64,000 nucleotides of DNA from Aphrocallistes beatrix (taxonomy: Eukaryota; Porifera; Hexactinellida; Sceptrulophora; Aphrocallistidae). The notes beneath the pieces were generated by a model, which ran no database searches, had not been told where the DNA came from, and saw only the letters and a program-made list of their open reading frames with translations. Shown here one piece after another: positions 1 through 9,836 of this stretch (positions within the stretch are counted from its first letter, which is position 1; each line of letters begins with the position of its first letter). Location: contig OY725497.1 in assembly GCA_963281255.1 (NCBI GenBank), forward strand, positions 2,914,001 through 2,978,000, written 5' to 3'. The position numbers and the translations under genes were made by a program.

Positions 1-44
1 TGGTCCAGGATCTGGCCAGGCTCTGACCAAGTCAACCGGTAATA

Positions 45-88
45 TCCTTACTATTAAAACTCGATTAATGTTTGTTTGTTTGTTTGTT

Positions 89-119
<31 letters not shown>

Positions 120-535
120 CTGTAACGAATTGATTGAAGAAACTGACGAGCACAGAAAGCTGATTTTTGGCTATGGCTCCACTAAGTTCTGAGCTCAGAC
201 GAAAATGTCGACTCATCATGGAATTATGACGTCATTGTCACATTTTTTAAAAAAAAAAGTTAAGCAATACAGTTATTCGAGCATAACTCAGCCATTATAG
301 GAGATATCATATAAGGCTGAAATTTTAATAGATTATGTATATTAATATATCTCACATATGACGCAACTATCATCAAAAAATGATGACTCATCACTCTGTT
401 ATAACGTCATCATTACGCATCAAAAATTTTAAAAATTGACAAATTTGGTGATTTTTCGTGCGATATAGATTATAACAGTAGTACAGGCGTGTTTAGGGAT
501 GTTATCACCCTTATAATTAATCAATGTGACCCAAG
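45..535 (+). mobile_element. Helitron-like non-autonomous element, copy 1 (3' end missing)
   Basis: The 5' end TCCTTACTATTAAAACTCG follows an A, as in the copy at 33875. A (TTTG)n/(TG)n/(TA)n simple-repeat stretch comes next, then the same body as the other copies (for example AACGAATTGATTGAAGAAACTG and GGAATTATGACGTCATTG). Similarity stops near GTGACCCAAG, and the GC-rich hairpin end of the 33.9 and 39 kb copies is absent. No coding capacity. The Helitron assignment rests on the terminal features of the full copies. Confidence 0.65.
62..118. repeat. Simple repeat (TTTG)n-(TG)n-(TA)n inside Helitron-like copy 1
   Basis: A run of TTTG units followed by TG and TA dinucleotides. The same position in the other copies carries shorter TA/TC-rich runs, so this is a variable microsatellite built into the element. 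Confidence 0.9.
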
Positions 536-678
536 TCATGACTCAGGGGAGCACTGATGCTCTATAATTAGGTTTGACCTGAGCAGATAAAAACAGGCTC
601 GCACGGCCCTGTAATGGCATATCTGTTTCCCCCCACCGCCCCTGACTTTGCAGATATTTTTTGTGATATCTCCTTCAG

Positions 679-3129
679 ATGGCGGATCGAGTTAGTTCGA
701 AGGATCTCCAAGAAAAGAGCTCGCTGCTCTTGAAATCTCTTGACCCTTGCCCAGATGAGAATGCAATAATGAGTCTGCCTAGATCCCTCCATGAAGCTTA
801 CAAACTGCACTTATCCCAAACAGGGCACCCCGCCGTGAAGATGCTCGGCAGCAGTATCCAAGCCCACCGCTCCTGTAACGAAGCCATCCTCTTCCTCTAC
901 GGAATGAGCGGAGCCGGAAAATCTTCGACTCTCAACCATCTGTTCGGAAGATATCTGGTCCCCACTTCCGATAGGGACTCTTGTACGGACTCGGTGACTG
1001 AGTGGGTGAGCAGCTTAACCAGCGAAGAGTGGCAGGTGTCAAATCTGGAGGTGGGCTTTGTCGACATGCCTGGCTGGGGGGATTCACAAGGGAAGGACGC
1101 AGCTAACTTTGCTCTCATCCAACATTTTCTTACCATTCACCCGATTCTAGGTTCCAAAATTCGCAAATTCTACCCCAACATTGTACTGCTGGTATTTAAC
1201 TCGAATGACAATCGAATGCTTGGCAGTGATGCGAATGCAATGAAAATGCTCCAAGCTCTCTCCAAGCTGAGCATCGTAGATAGGAAGCATCCGAATGTAG
1301 TGATCGTACTAACTCATGTGTGTTCGCATCCAGCTTCTGATTTCGTGGCTAAGCTCCAAGAGCTGAGTGGCATCTACCAGACCCTGTCCCGCTCGTGTCT
1401 GGGTGTGAACCCTCCTGTCGTGTGGCTAGAGAACCACTCAGGCTACCCGTTGCAAAGAAGCGGAGATTGGACACTCTTGCATGATGGGACAGCTCAGCCT
1501 GTGAACTTGTACGAGGCGATGAGGACTCTGATGGTAGATTCAAGAGACGAACTAGGGAAAGAAGCTCTCCGCCTCTACTTCCAAAATCGAGCAAGTAATC
1601 CTCCCAAGGAAAAACTCAGGGTCAACTCGAACAATTTAACTTCCAGATTGCATTCAAACTTAGTGAAACAGTGGCTTGAGGAAATGCAGAAAGGAATCAA
1701 ACACATCACGATGAACGAAGTAAACTCACTTCTGTTTAGATTCGTCCAGGAGAATAAATCATTCAGACTAGACAAGGATGACATTTCAGGATTGTTGATC
1801 GCTCTGCAGGATGCGGGGATTCAAGAATGTTCAGACCTAAACTCTCTTTCGATGCTCGAGATTGAGAATCTCCTCAAACCATTTCTCCTCTCACCGATTG
1901 AGATGATTCTATTAATGGAATGCTTCGAAATTAAAAGTCCCGATCTCTCAAAATCTCTGTTTGCAATTGGAAGAGGCTACAACACAGAGAAAGGAGAAAT
2001 TTCTCCTCGATCCATTTTTGATTGGACCCATAATTCAGTATTTGATCCATTCTTTTGTCAGCACTTGTCTCAAGCTGTTAGTGTTATTCCACTGAATGGG
2101 AAGCAACTTACATTTGGTGCGATTGAGGACTACTCCGCCATTCAGCAATTACAAGTTGCTATCGATCACATCAGTAACTGTTTGTTTCACAACACTCTGC
2201 AGGAGTCACGACTTTTGACAGTTGAAATGCTTGAACGGAAACTTAAAGAATTGTCTCAATATTTGTTTAGAATTGAGATTAGCATTGTTTCAGTTAAGTT
2301 AAACTTTGAGTTTGTCAGATTTTCCTCTGAATTTTGTGCAGCTGTCAGATCTCTCGCCGTGGACTCAATCAGTGATGAGACACAGATTTCTCCTGACTTC
2401 TCTCGATTTTTCAGAGAGTTCGGGCACTTTGTACTGCTGCAAGCTAATGGCGGGGGATTGATAGAAGGTCGGCACACCCTTACTAAAGAGGAAATCGCAG
2501 ACATACACAAGATTCGCGCAATTAACATGGCAGTAGAGTTATACTTCGATCTGATTCAAGAAGGATATAAGTGGAGAGACTTGACAGAAGATTTGAAGAC
2601 AGAAGACATTTCTTTGCTACAGAAGGTAGACGCATCCCCTCTCACCTGGTTAGCAGGCGACCCCAGGTGCACATGCCAATATATGTCAGAGCTGAGTGAG
2701 GAAATGTATTCTAAGTGGATGTCCTCTCTCAAGAATTCCTTCATTCTATTTGAGTCCACTTCCTGTTTCGCACCCATCTACCTGCTAGCACAGCGCATTG
2801 ATCCGGCTGTAGGCGATGCAGTCAAGAGAGCATTCGAACTCTTGTTTCCAAACGGACAGAAAATGTTCAATGAACACTTGCTGCCAATGGATTGTATAGG
2901 TACTGGATTCGAGCAGAAAGAGAAGTGCAAGCTTGGAAGTCCGTCTATCTCCCGGCCTGTCCCAGAATCCTTGAGGAGATTTAAGCTAAGGAGTCACAAC
3001 AAGCATGAAACGAGTTATTCGTCCGATTTGCCAGCAGAAACAGCAGCAGCAGGCACCTGCAATGAGGTCCACTCAGAATTTGACACAAGAGAGAAGATTA
3101 CACTTCGTGATATGCCTTCTTTTAATTAA
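679..3129 (+). CDS. AIG1/septin-like P-loop GTPase with a long uncharacterised C-terminus
   Basis: Single-exon protein of 816 residues. The G1 P-loop GMSGAGKSS lies at about residues 75-83, the G3 motif DMPG at 129-132 followed by GWGDSQGKD, and a G4-like strand ending in LTHV near 211-214, where the usual TKxD aspartate is not obvious. This order and the DxPG motif fit the TRAFAC GTPases related to AIG1/GIMAP, Toc34 and septins, which bind GTP and often assemble on membranes. Roughly residues 290-816 match no domain I recognise: they look mostly helical, with no transmembrane segment and a basic, Ser-rich tail. The start is taken at the ATG that sits directly after CTCCTTCAG, a good splice acceptor. 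The GTPase fold is confident; the function is unknown. Confidence 0.8.
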   Translation: MADRVSSKDLQEKSSLLLKSLDPCPDENAIMSLPRSLHEAYKLHLSQTGHPAVKMLGSSIQAHRSCNEAILFLYGMSGAGKSSTLNHLFGRYLVPTSDRDSCTDSVTEWVSSLTSEEWQVSNLEVGFVDMPGWGDSQGKDAANFALIQHFLTIHPILGSKIRKFYPNIVLLVFNSNDNRMLGSDANAMKMLQALSKLSIVDRKHPNVVIVLTHVCSHPASDFVAKLQELSGIYQTLSRSCLGVNPPVVWLENHSGYPLQRSGDWTLLHDGTAQPVNLYEAMRTLMVDSRDELGKEALRLYFQNRASNPPKEKLRVNSNNLTSRLHSNLVKQWLEEMQKGIKHITMNEVNSLLFRFVQENKSFRLDKDDISGLLIALQDAGIQECSDLNSLSMLEIENLLKPFLLSPIEMILLMECFEIKSPDLSKSLFAIGRGYNTEKGEISPRSIFDWTHNSVFDPFFCQHLSQAVSVIPLNGKQLTFGAIEDYSAIQQLQVAIDHISNCLFHNTLQESRLLTVEMLERKLKELSQYLFRIEISIVSVKLNFEFVRFSSEFCAAVRSLAVDSISDETQISPDFSRFFREFGHFVLLQANGGGLIEGRHTLTKEEIADIHKIRAINMAVELYFDLIQEGYKWRDLTEDLKTEDISLLQKVDASPLTWLAGDPRCTCQYMSELSEEMYSKWMSSLKNSFILFESTSCFAPIYLLAQRIDPAVGDAVKRAFELLFPNGQKMFNEHLLPMDCIGTGFEQKEKCKLGSPSISRPVPESLRRFKLRSHNKHETSYSSDLPAETAAAGTCNEVHSEFDTREKITLRDMPSFN

Positions 3130-3586
3130 CGAAATGACCCATCTCTAATGGATAAATATTTTTTCGGCAATCTTCCAATAGGATTTTCGATTTTATTATT
3201 TTTATTTGTTGATGAAATGTTTGCCAAGATACCTAATTTGATCAGGGGCGGTCACATTAGTTATTCACGACATGGGGGCATCATTTACGCACCAAATCAA
3301 GGGTGTAGGCAACAGAAAGTTCATTAAGGAACAATTTATGGTATCCCGTTACTTAATCCAGTCTTTCTCAAACTGTGGTGTGCGAGGTGGAGGCACTGCT
3401 TCTTACGAAATGCGAATTCGCTATTTCAGATTTGACTAGGGTTGTTTTATTCGATCCATCTTGTATGATTCTCGAAAAATAACCAAAATTAGTCACTGCG
3501 GTCGATAATTAATTATTTTATTTACGAATAGGGTGACTGTCATCTCAGACTTGACGTCAGGACAGCTCTACTCATACGCTACTCGA
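3130..3586. other. Intergenic, GTPase to RTCA
   Basis: AT-rich with no coding signal. A splice-acceptor-like GAATAG at about 3528-3533 precedes the RTCA reading frame and could mark a 5'UTR splice or trans-splice site. Confidence 0.5.
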
Positions 3587-4693
3587 ATGGCAGCCAAGAG
3601 TGTAGTGACAGAAATAAACGGAAGTTTGATGGAAGGCGGTGGGCAGATTTTGCGCAATTCTGTCTCCCTCGCTTGCATTTGTGGCATTGCTTTAAGAGTT
3701 GTGAATATTCGCGGTGGGAGAACTCCCCCGGGCCTACAGAGGCAACATCTGACGGGGGTGGAACTAGCCAAGCGCATTTCATCAGGGCGCCTTGAAGGGG
3801 CGGAGTTAAAGTCTCAGGAGATAGTCCTGAGGCCGGGCCCCATCGTGGGCGGGGAATACTCTGCGGACGTGAAGAGTGCCGGGAGCGTGATGCTCCTGCT
3901 GCAGGTGGCGCTCCCGTGTCTGCTCTTCGGAGACACCATCGCACGTCTCAGCCTGAGAGGAGGAACCAATGCGAAGTCCGCCCCCCAGGTCGATCACACC
4001 ATTCTCGTTCTGTGCCCATTGATCCGTCTCTTCGGAGTCCGGTGTGACCTGCAGGTGGTGAGGAGGGGCTACTTCCCCAAGGGGGGCGGAGAGGTGAGGG
4101 TAGAGGTTGAGCCTGTCAAGGCGCTCAATTCCGTCTCACTTCTGGACATGGGGAAGGTGGTGGAGGTGAAAGGGATCGCGTACGTGGCGGGAAGATGTCC
4201 CAAGAAAGTGCTGCATGAAATGGCGGACTCCGCTGAGGCACTAATAAGCCGATCTCTCCCAGGAGTGAAGATGAGCATTGAGCGGTCCCAGAACCCTCAC
4301 GCCCCGGACACAGCCAGCGGCATGGTGCTCTGCGCCATCACGGACATGGGGTGCCACCTGGGGGGGTCCAGTCTGGGGAGCCAGAGCGAGCTGGGCGAGC
4401 TGACAGGGGAGAGGGCCGCTGAGGAGCTGCTCGAGGCCGTGGCGCTAGCCGTCTGCGTGGACAAGTGGGCACAAGACCAGGTCCTGATATTCATGGCGCT
4501 GGCGGGAGGGAAGTCTGTTGTGAGGTGTGGCCCTCTCACTCTGCACTCAGAGACGGCCATGTACATAGCGGACAGGCTCCTGGGAGTGAAGTTCCAGGTC
4601 ACCCCGGTAAACCCTGACAAAAAAGATTGTAAAAAGTATCCTTGTTTCATCCAGTGTGAAGGGATCGGGAAGAAGAATCCACATTTTAGTTAG
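3587..4693 (+). CDS. RTCA: RNA 3'-terminal phosphate cyclase
   Basis: Converts RNA 3'-phosphate ends to 2',3'-cyclic phosphates through an adenylylated histidine, in the nucleoplasm, and has been linked to RNA repair. The 368-residue product is close to the 366-residue vertebrate protein. It starts with the family hallmark NGSLMEGGGQILRNS, then GGRTPPGLQRQHLTG, LRGGTNAKSAPQVDHT and RGYFPKGGGEV. The catalytic histidine is in GPLTLHSET, about residue 320 from this start. The open frame extends 18 codons upstream to 3533, but family alignment favours the ATG at 3587. It is RTCA rather than the RCL1 paralogue because that histidine motif is kept. Single exon, unlike most animal orthologues. GC content is higher than in the flanks. 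Confidence 0.93.
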   Translation: MAAKSVVTEINGSLMEGGGQILRNSVSLACICGIALRVVNIRGGRTPPGLQRQHLTGVELAKRISSGRLEGAELKSQEIVLRPGPIVGGEYSADVKSAGSVMLLLQVALPCLLFGDTIARLSLRGGTNAKSAPQVDHTILVLCPLIRLFGVRCDLQVVRRGYFPKGGGEVRVEVEPVKALNSVSLLDMGKVVEVKGIAYVAGRCPKKVLHEMADSAEALISRSLPGVKMSIERSQNPHAPDTASGMVLCAITDMGCHLGGSSLGSQSELGELTGERAAEELLEAVALAVCVDKWAQDQVLIFMALAGGKSVVRCGPLTLHSETAMYIADRLLGVKFQVTPVNPDKKDCKKYPCFIQCEGIGKKNPHFS

Positions 4694-5174
4694 GCCTTTC
4701 ATTTATTCTTTTATTAGCAGTGACAATTATATAATTGTAGATATTTGTTTTCAAATTCAATGAACTAATTTTCGACTTCATTTTAATTAATTTAGGATAT
4801 TTGAACTTTGCACCGCTTATCGCTGCTATTAGCACAATATTCATATACCCTGGATACAGACAAATTCATAACTTACATTTCGTGACATTACAATTCAAAA
4901 CTGGTATGAATTCCTTACAATATAAATTTGTAAGAGGTCCCATTCCACTGTATTACTCTACATCGCTAGCGATTTCGGGTTCCTGGGTCTCCAAAATGCT
5001 AGCATTTTAGGAACGGGAGACCCAAACATACTCACACCGAGATCTGTCATGGCTTCCCTCACAGTAATGACACGGAATTATGATTGCAGTTTATCTGTAC
5101 TCCGCTCCATTGAGACTGTCCATATTTAATATTATCCCAACCCAATCTTGTAACAATTCTATCTTATAAACCAG
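4694..5174. other. Intergenic, RTCA to WDR12
   Basis: Short AT-rich spacer with no supported gene. The sequence immediately before the WDR12 ATG, ending TTATAAACCAG, looks like a 3' splice site. Confidence 0.5.
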
Positions 5175-6401
5175 ATGTCCGAACAAGTTCAGATCTTGCT
5201 AAAGAACAAGAATGGAGACTACCCAATCCCTCCAACCTCCCTCTCAACCTCTGTTTCCATATCCAGAGATAAACTCAGCCAGACAATCCTCGCTCTCTTC
5301 GGAGAACATAACGTATCTCCCCAACCACTCTTAGAATTTGATTTTCTGATTAATGAGCGGCTGCTAGATTCCAGTTTACAGGATCTAATCGAGTCATCTG
5401 GGATCAGCACAGAGCAGCAAATAACTGTCGAATATTTCGAACGGAAACCACCTCCTTCCAAGCCTCACATTCTACCACATCCCGACTGGGTGTCCTCCGT
5501 TCGGATAGCTGATTCGCTCGTTCTGTCCGGTTCGTATGACGGGACCGCGAGAGCATGGGACCTCTCTACCTACTCTCTCCTCTCCGAGCACGCCTGTCAC
5601 AAGGAGCCAGTGAGTAGCGTGCTATGGCTGCCACAGTCTGACGGCACCAACCTCGTAGCAACGGCGTCACACGATGGGAGTGTCCGCTTTTGGGAAGAGT
5701 TCAGAGCGGAAAGACCATCCCGCTGCCTGGCGAGAGGATTCCATTCCCAACCGGTCACCTGCTTGGCTGCTAATCCCGCCAACACACGCGTGTGCTCTGG
5801 CTCCTGGGACCGTTCAGTTAAGGTGTGGCCGGTGGGGCCGGGAGTAGGTAGCGGGGATGATGCTACGTCAGGCGGCAATTCTGAACCACCGCCTCTCTCT
5901 CCGCTGGCCTCACTGGAAGGACACAGTGACTGCGTGTCCTCGTGCGCCTGGAGTGGGCAGGAGAAAGTTCTCTCTTGCTCCTGGGACCACAGCATCTCGA
6001 TCTGGGATGTGGACACCTGTCAGTGCATCCGGACTCTGTCCGGGAACAGAGCCATGCTAGCTGTTTCTGAGAACGCACACAGCGGACTGATAGCGACGGG
6101 CGGCAGTGATAATCACATCCGAGTTTGGAACACCAGCGACGAAGAGCCGACGCTCATTCGATTGGTGCTGAGAGGCCACTCGGGCTGGGTCTGCTCCGTA
6201 GCTTGGTCTCAGGAGACTGAGCACCATCTGGTCTCCGGGTCCTACGATGGGAGTATAAAACACTGGGACACCCGCAACCCCAAGGCCCCGCTCTACACGG
6301 TCGGAGCGCACAAGAAGAAGCTGCTGTGTCTGGACTGGAGGGACGGAGAGAGAGTGGTTAGTGGCGGGGAGGATGGCAACCTCGTTGTTTCTCAGTTATA
6401 G
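5175..6401 (+). CDS. WDR12: Ribosome biogenesis protein WDR12 (Ytm1 family)
   Basis: WDR12 is the WD-repeat member of the PeBoW complex (PES1-BOP1-WDR12) that matures 28S/5.8S rRNA and the 60S subunit in the nucleolus. The 408-residue product (human 423) has an N-terminal NLE/ubiquitin-like region (about 5-95) with EFDFLINERLL, which contacts the Rea1/Midasin ATPase in yeast. Seven WD repeats follow from about residue 100; clear blades include SGSYDGTARAWDLS, SGSWDRSVKVWPVG, SCSWDHSISIWDVD, TGGSDNHIRVWNTS and SGSYDGSIKHWDTRNP. The insert between blades 3 and 4 is Gly/Ser/Asp-rich, as in other WDR12 proteins. Notchless (NLE1) also has an NLE domain but has eight blades and a different linker. 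Single exon. The ATG directly abuts an acceptor-like CAG. Confidence 0.93.
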   Translation: MSEQVQILLKNKNGDYPIPPTSLSTSVSISRDKLSQTILALFGEHNVSPQPLLEFDFLINERLLDSSLQDLIESSGISTEQQITVEYFERKPPPSKPHILPHPDWVSSVRIADSLVLSGSYDGTARAWDLSTYSLLSEHACHKEPVSSVLWLPQSDGTNLVATASHDGSVRFWEEFRAERPSRCLARGFHSQPVTCLAANPANTRVCSGSWDRSVKVWPVGPGVGSGDDATSGGNSEPPPLSPLASLEGHSDCVSSCAWSGQEKVLSCSWDHSISIWDVDTCQCIRTLSGNRAMLAVSENAHSGLIATGGSDNHIRVWNTSDEEPTLIRLVLRGHSGWVCSVAWSQETEHHLVSGSYDGSIKHWDTRNPKAPLYTVGAHKKKLLCLDWRDGERVVSGGEDGNLVVSQL

Positions 6402-7380
6402 CTCTGTCTTACTAGTTCCATTCAATATTAGAGGAAATTAAATAATATCTCAAGCAGATTAAGTTGAAGTTGGGACACTAAGTATCAAATTGTGTTGAAT
6501 TCAGATTTACCAATTCACTAAACGTACGTAGTGGCACATTACTCAGGTCATTCTCTGACTTGTTGAAGTGGCACGATTACGACAGGTTATTTAGGTGCGA
6601 AACTGAAGCCACGCCACTCCATAGGACAGGTCCAGCATAAGGTTAGGTTTTGAATACATTTGAGGGAAAGAATGCAACGATTGCAAAACTGGTCTGCCCG
6701 TAATTTTGCATTAATTATCATTATAAACTTAATGAGGTATACTTTCTATTTTTAGTCTATATTCCAAATTTAGATTATTTAGTAATGATAAATAGCATAA
6801 TTTGCTTTATTTGGTCTGTCTTTGTATGATTAATGAGTAAGTTAAGTTGTAATTTCTTTGTTTTTTTCTGAATTTCTTTTTTTATGTGAAAATGAGGACT
6901 AGTCAACTCCATTAATGTTTGAAGTAGTTAGCTCGCTGTAACAAACTTTTTTCTAATGAACAGTTGAGAAGGAATATATTGGCGACATTATGAGCAGTTT
7001 GCTAAAGCCTCCATACGCGATGCGACTTTGTTGCCAACCGCTGCATTCAATCTTGCATGTTGGAATGTTGCATTTGTTACATTGTTTATGGTGGCCTTTA
7101 TAACTCATCCCAAATGTTTGAGATGAATTCTTCAAGATTTAGGAACCACAAACTAGCTAGAAAATCTCGTTTGCGAATGTGTGTGTCTGCAGGTATGAGT
7201 GATAGCTGCCTTGTTCGTACAGGAGTGCATAGCACCTCTGATACCCATAAAGAAATGCCAGCATGCCACATTCCATCTTATTGTTTTTTGACCGTTTCCC
7301 TCAGTGTGAAATACAATATTAAAATTTCAATGACTATCTCAGATACATATTAGCTATCCTCCCACATAACTCCGTAGCAG
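6402..7380. other. Intergenic, WDR12 to ABCE1
   Basis: About 980 bases of AT-rich DNA. Small open frames here (for example 7057-7353) show no domain, composition or splice context that supports coding. The last bases before the ABCE1 start, CTCCGTAGCAG, again look like a splice acceptor. Confidence 0.5.
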
Positions 7381-9186
7381 ATGGCAGGCAAGGAGAAACT
7401 GACTCGAATAGCAGTGGTCAGTAACGACCGCTGTAAGCCGAAGAGATGTCGTCAGGAATGTCGTAAAGGGTGTCCCGTCAACAAAACTGGTAAGCAGTGC
7501 ATCGATGTGACGGCGGAGAGCAAGATCGCTTACATCTCTGAAATCCTTTGCATCGGCTGTGGAATTTGTCCGAAAAAGTGTCCGTTTGATGCTATCCAGA
7601 TCATCAATCTCCCCTCCAACCTGGAGAAGGACACAACGCACCGCTACAGCGCCAACTCCTTCAAACTCCACCGCTTGCCCATGCCCCGCCCGGGGCAGGT
7701 GTTGGGACTCGTGGGGACGAACGGGATCGGAAAGTCCACAGCCCTCAAGATCCTGGCCGGCAAGCTGAAGCCGAACCTCGGGAAGTGGGACCAGCCGCCG
7801 GATTGGCGCGACATCCTGATCCACTTCCGGGGGTCCGAGCTCCAGAGCTACTTCATGCGCGTGCTGGAGGACAAGGTGAAGGCGGTCATCAAGCCCCAGT
7901 CCGTGGACCAGATCCCCAAGGCCGTGAAGGGCACGGTCCAGCAGCTGCTGGATCGGAAGGACGAGAAGAAGGAGCAGGAGCGCTACGTCCAGATGTTCGA
8001 GCTGGAGAAGATCCGGGACCGGGACATCTCGGTGCTGTCGGGCGGGGAGCTGCAGAGGTTCGCCTGCGCGCTTTCCTGTCTGCATCAGGCGGACGTGTAC
8101 ATGTTCGACGAGCCGTCCTCCTTCCTGGACGTGAAGCAGCGCCTGAACGCCGCCCAGGCCATCCGCAACCTGCTCTGCCCCGAGAACTACGTGGTCGTGG
8201 TGGAGCACGACCTGAGCGTGCTGGACTACCTCTCCGACTACATCTGCTGTCTGTACGGCGTCCCCGGGGTGTACGGGGTGGTGACGCTCCCCTCCGGCGT
8301 GCGAGAGGGGATCAACATCTTCCTAGACGGGTTCATCCCCACGGAGAACCTGCGCTTCAGACCCACCAGCCTCGTGTTCAAGGTCGCGGAGACGGCGGAG
8401 CTGGAAGAGGTGAAGCGAATCCGCCGCTACGCCTACCCCGCCATGGAGAAGCGGATCGAGGACTTCCGTCTGGTGGTGCAGCAGGGCGAGTTCACCGACT
8501 CCGAGATCATCGTCCTGCTCGGGGAGAACGGGACTGGGAAGACCACGTTCATTCGGATCCTGGCCGGCCTGACGCCCCCCGAGGGTGGGATCGAGGTGCC
8601 GCAGCTGAACGTGAGCTACAAACCGCAGAAGATCTCTCCCTCCTACGACGGCAGCGTGCAACAGCTCCTGCACGGCAAGATCCGGGACGCCTACATCCAC
8701 CCGCAGTTCATCAGTGACGTCATCAAGCCGCTGAACCTCGAGTCGCTCTACGACCAGTCAGTGAAGCACCTGTCCGGGGGAGAGCTGCAGCGGCTAGCCA
8801 TCACCCTCTGCCTAGGCAGGCCTGCGGACCTCTACCTCATCGACGAGCCGTCCGCCTACCTGGACTCAGAGCAGCGGCTGGTCGCGTCCAAGGTCATCAA
8901 GCGGTTCATCCTCCACGCGAAGAAGACCGCCTTCGTGGTGGAGCACGACTTCATAATGGCCACCTACCTGGCCGACCGGGTGGTTGTGTTCGGAGGTGTT
9001 CCATCCGTGGACACGGTGGCCACCTGCCCGCAGATCCTACTCACCGGCATCAACCAGTTCCTCAAGTCGCTGCAGATCACATTCCGACGCGACCCCTTCA
9101 ACCACCGCCCTCGCATCAACAAGCTCCACTCGGTGAAGGACGCCGAGCAGAAAGCCAGTGGGAACTACTTCTTCATCGACTCCTAG
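7381..9186 (+). CDS. ABCE1: Ribosome-recycling ATPase ABCE1 (RLI1)
   Basis: Splits terminated or stalled 80S ribosomes in the cytosol with eRF1/Pelota and also works in initiation and 40S export. The 601-residue product (human 599) is complete. The N-terminal iron-sulfur domain has cysteines at about 18, 23, 27, 31, 40, 57, 60, 63 and 67 (including [15 protein letters not shown]). ABC domain 1 has Walker [10 protein letters not shown] (112-120), signature LSGGELQR (219-226) and DEPSSFLD (243-250). ABC domain 2 has GENGTGKTT (381-389), LSGGELQR (464-471) and DEPSAYLD (488-495). All catalytic motifs are intact. The gene is one exon with very GC-rich third codon positions, much higher than its surroundings, which creates a long spurious antisense frame (7354-8208). 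Strong codon bias fits high expression. The ATG directly follows an acceptor-like CAG. Confidence 0.98.
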   Translation: MAGKEKLTRIAVVSNDRCKPKRCRQECRKGCPVNKTGKQCIDVTAESKIAYISEILCIGCGICPKKCPFDAIQIINLPSNLEKDTTHRYSANSFKLHRLPMPRPGQVLGLVGTNGIGKSTALKILAGKLKPNLGKWDQPPDWRDILIHFRGSELQSYFMRVLEDKVKAVIKPQSVDQIPKAVKGTVQQLLDRKDEKKEQERYVQMFELEKIRDRDISVLSGGELQRFACALSCLHQADVYMFDEPSSFLDVKQRLNAAQAIRNLLCPENYVVVVEHDLSVLDYLSDYICCLYGVPGVYGVVTLPSGVREGINIFLDGFIPTENLRFRPTSLVFKVAETAELEEVKRIRRYAYPAMEKRIEDFRLVVQQGEFTDSEIIVLLGENGTGKTTFIRILAGLTPPEGGIEVPQLNVSYKPQKISPSYDGSVQQLLHGKIRDAYIHPQFISDVIKPLNLESLYDQSVKHLSGGELQRLAITLCLGRPADLYLIDEPSAYLDSEQRLVASKVIKRFILHAKKTAFVVEHDFIMATYLADRVVVFGGVPSVDTVATCPQILLTGINQFLKSLQITFRRDPFNHRPRINKLHSVKDAEQKASGNYFFIDS

Positions 9187-9836
9187 TCTCCTCACACCCA
9201 CAGTGCGCTCTGCGCCCTCAGGGCCGCCCCTAGCAGCCCTGGCTTACCTGCCTAGGCAGAGTTAGTGTAACCGATACGCGGGCAACTGACTGACTGATTG
9301 AGTTATAGGAAATTTTAGGGAATTTTAGCTTAGAATGTTACAAGTTCAATCTCAGTTGAATAGAATAGAATTATGTTTCTTGACTCTTGAATTAGTGTTG
9401 CGTAGTACAGAAGCAAATGATACGTATGATACGTATATATGATACGTATATATGATACGTATGATACGTATATCGATGATACGTATATAGTATGTAGAAT
9501 GATACGTATATCGATGATACGTATATAGTATGTAGAATGATACGTATATAGAATGCTATGGTATATCGTATTCGCTTTTATCGATTAGTAATCACATTTT
9601 TCATTCAAGTATGTATGGCATTTGAGCTAAACCTAATGAGCCATGTTATTTGGTGACCCACAGAATAAGGTCGCCCACCACTCGACCAGCAGGCTGCCAT
9701 GACAATGAGCGAGAAAGCATTGTCATAGCAGAGATAGAGATAATCAGTTGGGTTAGAACACTGTTTGATGATAATTTGCTTCGTGAAGTTTGTAGGTCGA
9801 ACTCTTAGTACTGCATCGCGGTTCTGAGCGGAGTGG
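9187..9836. other. Intergenic, ABCE1 to the EF-hand/TRAPPC12 gene
   Basis: Holds the ATACGTAT tandem repeat (entered separately). Otherwise AT-rich with no gene signal. Confidence 0.6.
9417..9551. repeat. ATGATACGTAT minisatellite downstream of ABCE1
   Basis: About ten tandem, imperfect copies of ATGATACGTAT with TA-rich spacers. A longer unit of about 38 bases (ending in ATAGTATGTAGAATG) is itself repeated twice. Each core TACGTA is self-complementary. Confidence 0.9.

Noticed and set aside
7057-7353. 98-codon open frame upstream of ABCE1
   Set aside because: Composition is not protein-like and it ends at the ABCE1 leader; probably chance.
7354-8208. 284-codon open frame on the minus strand, and 310 codons at 7785-8717 on the plus strand
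   Set aside because: Both lie within ABCE1 and are explained by its extreme GC3. Their Leu/Val/His- or Arg/Gly-rich content is typical of shadow frames.
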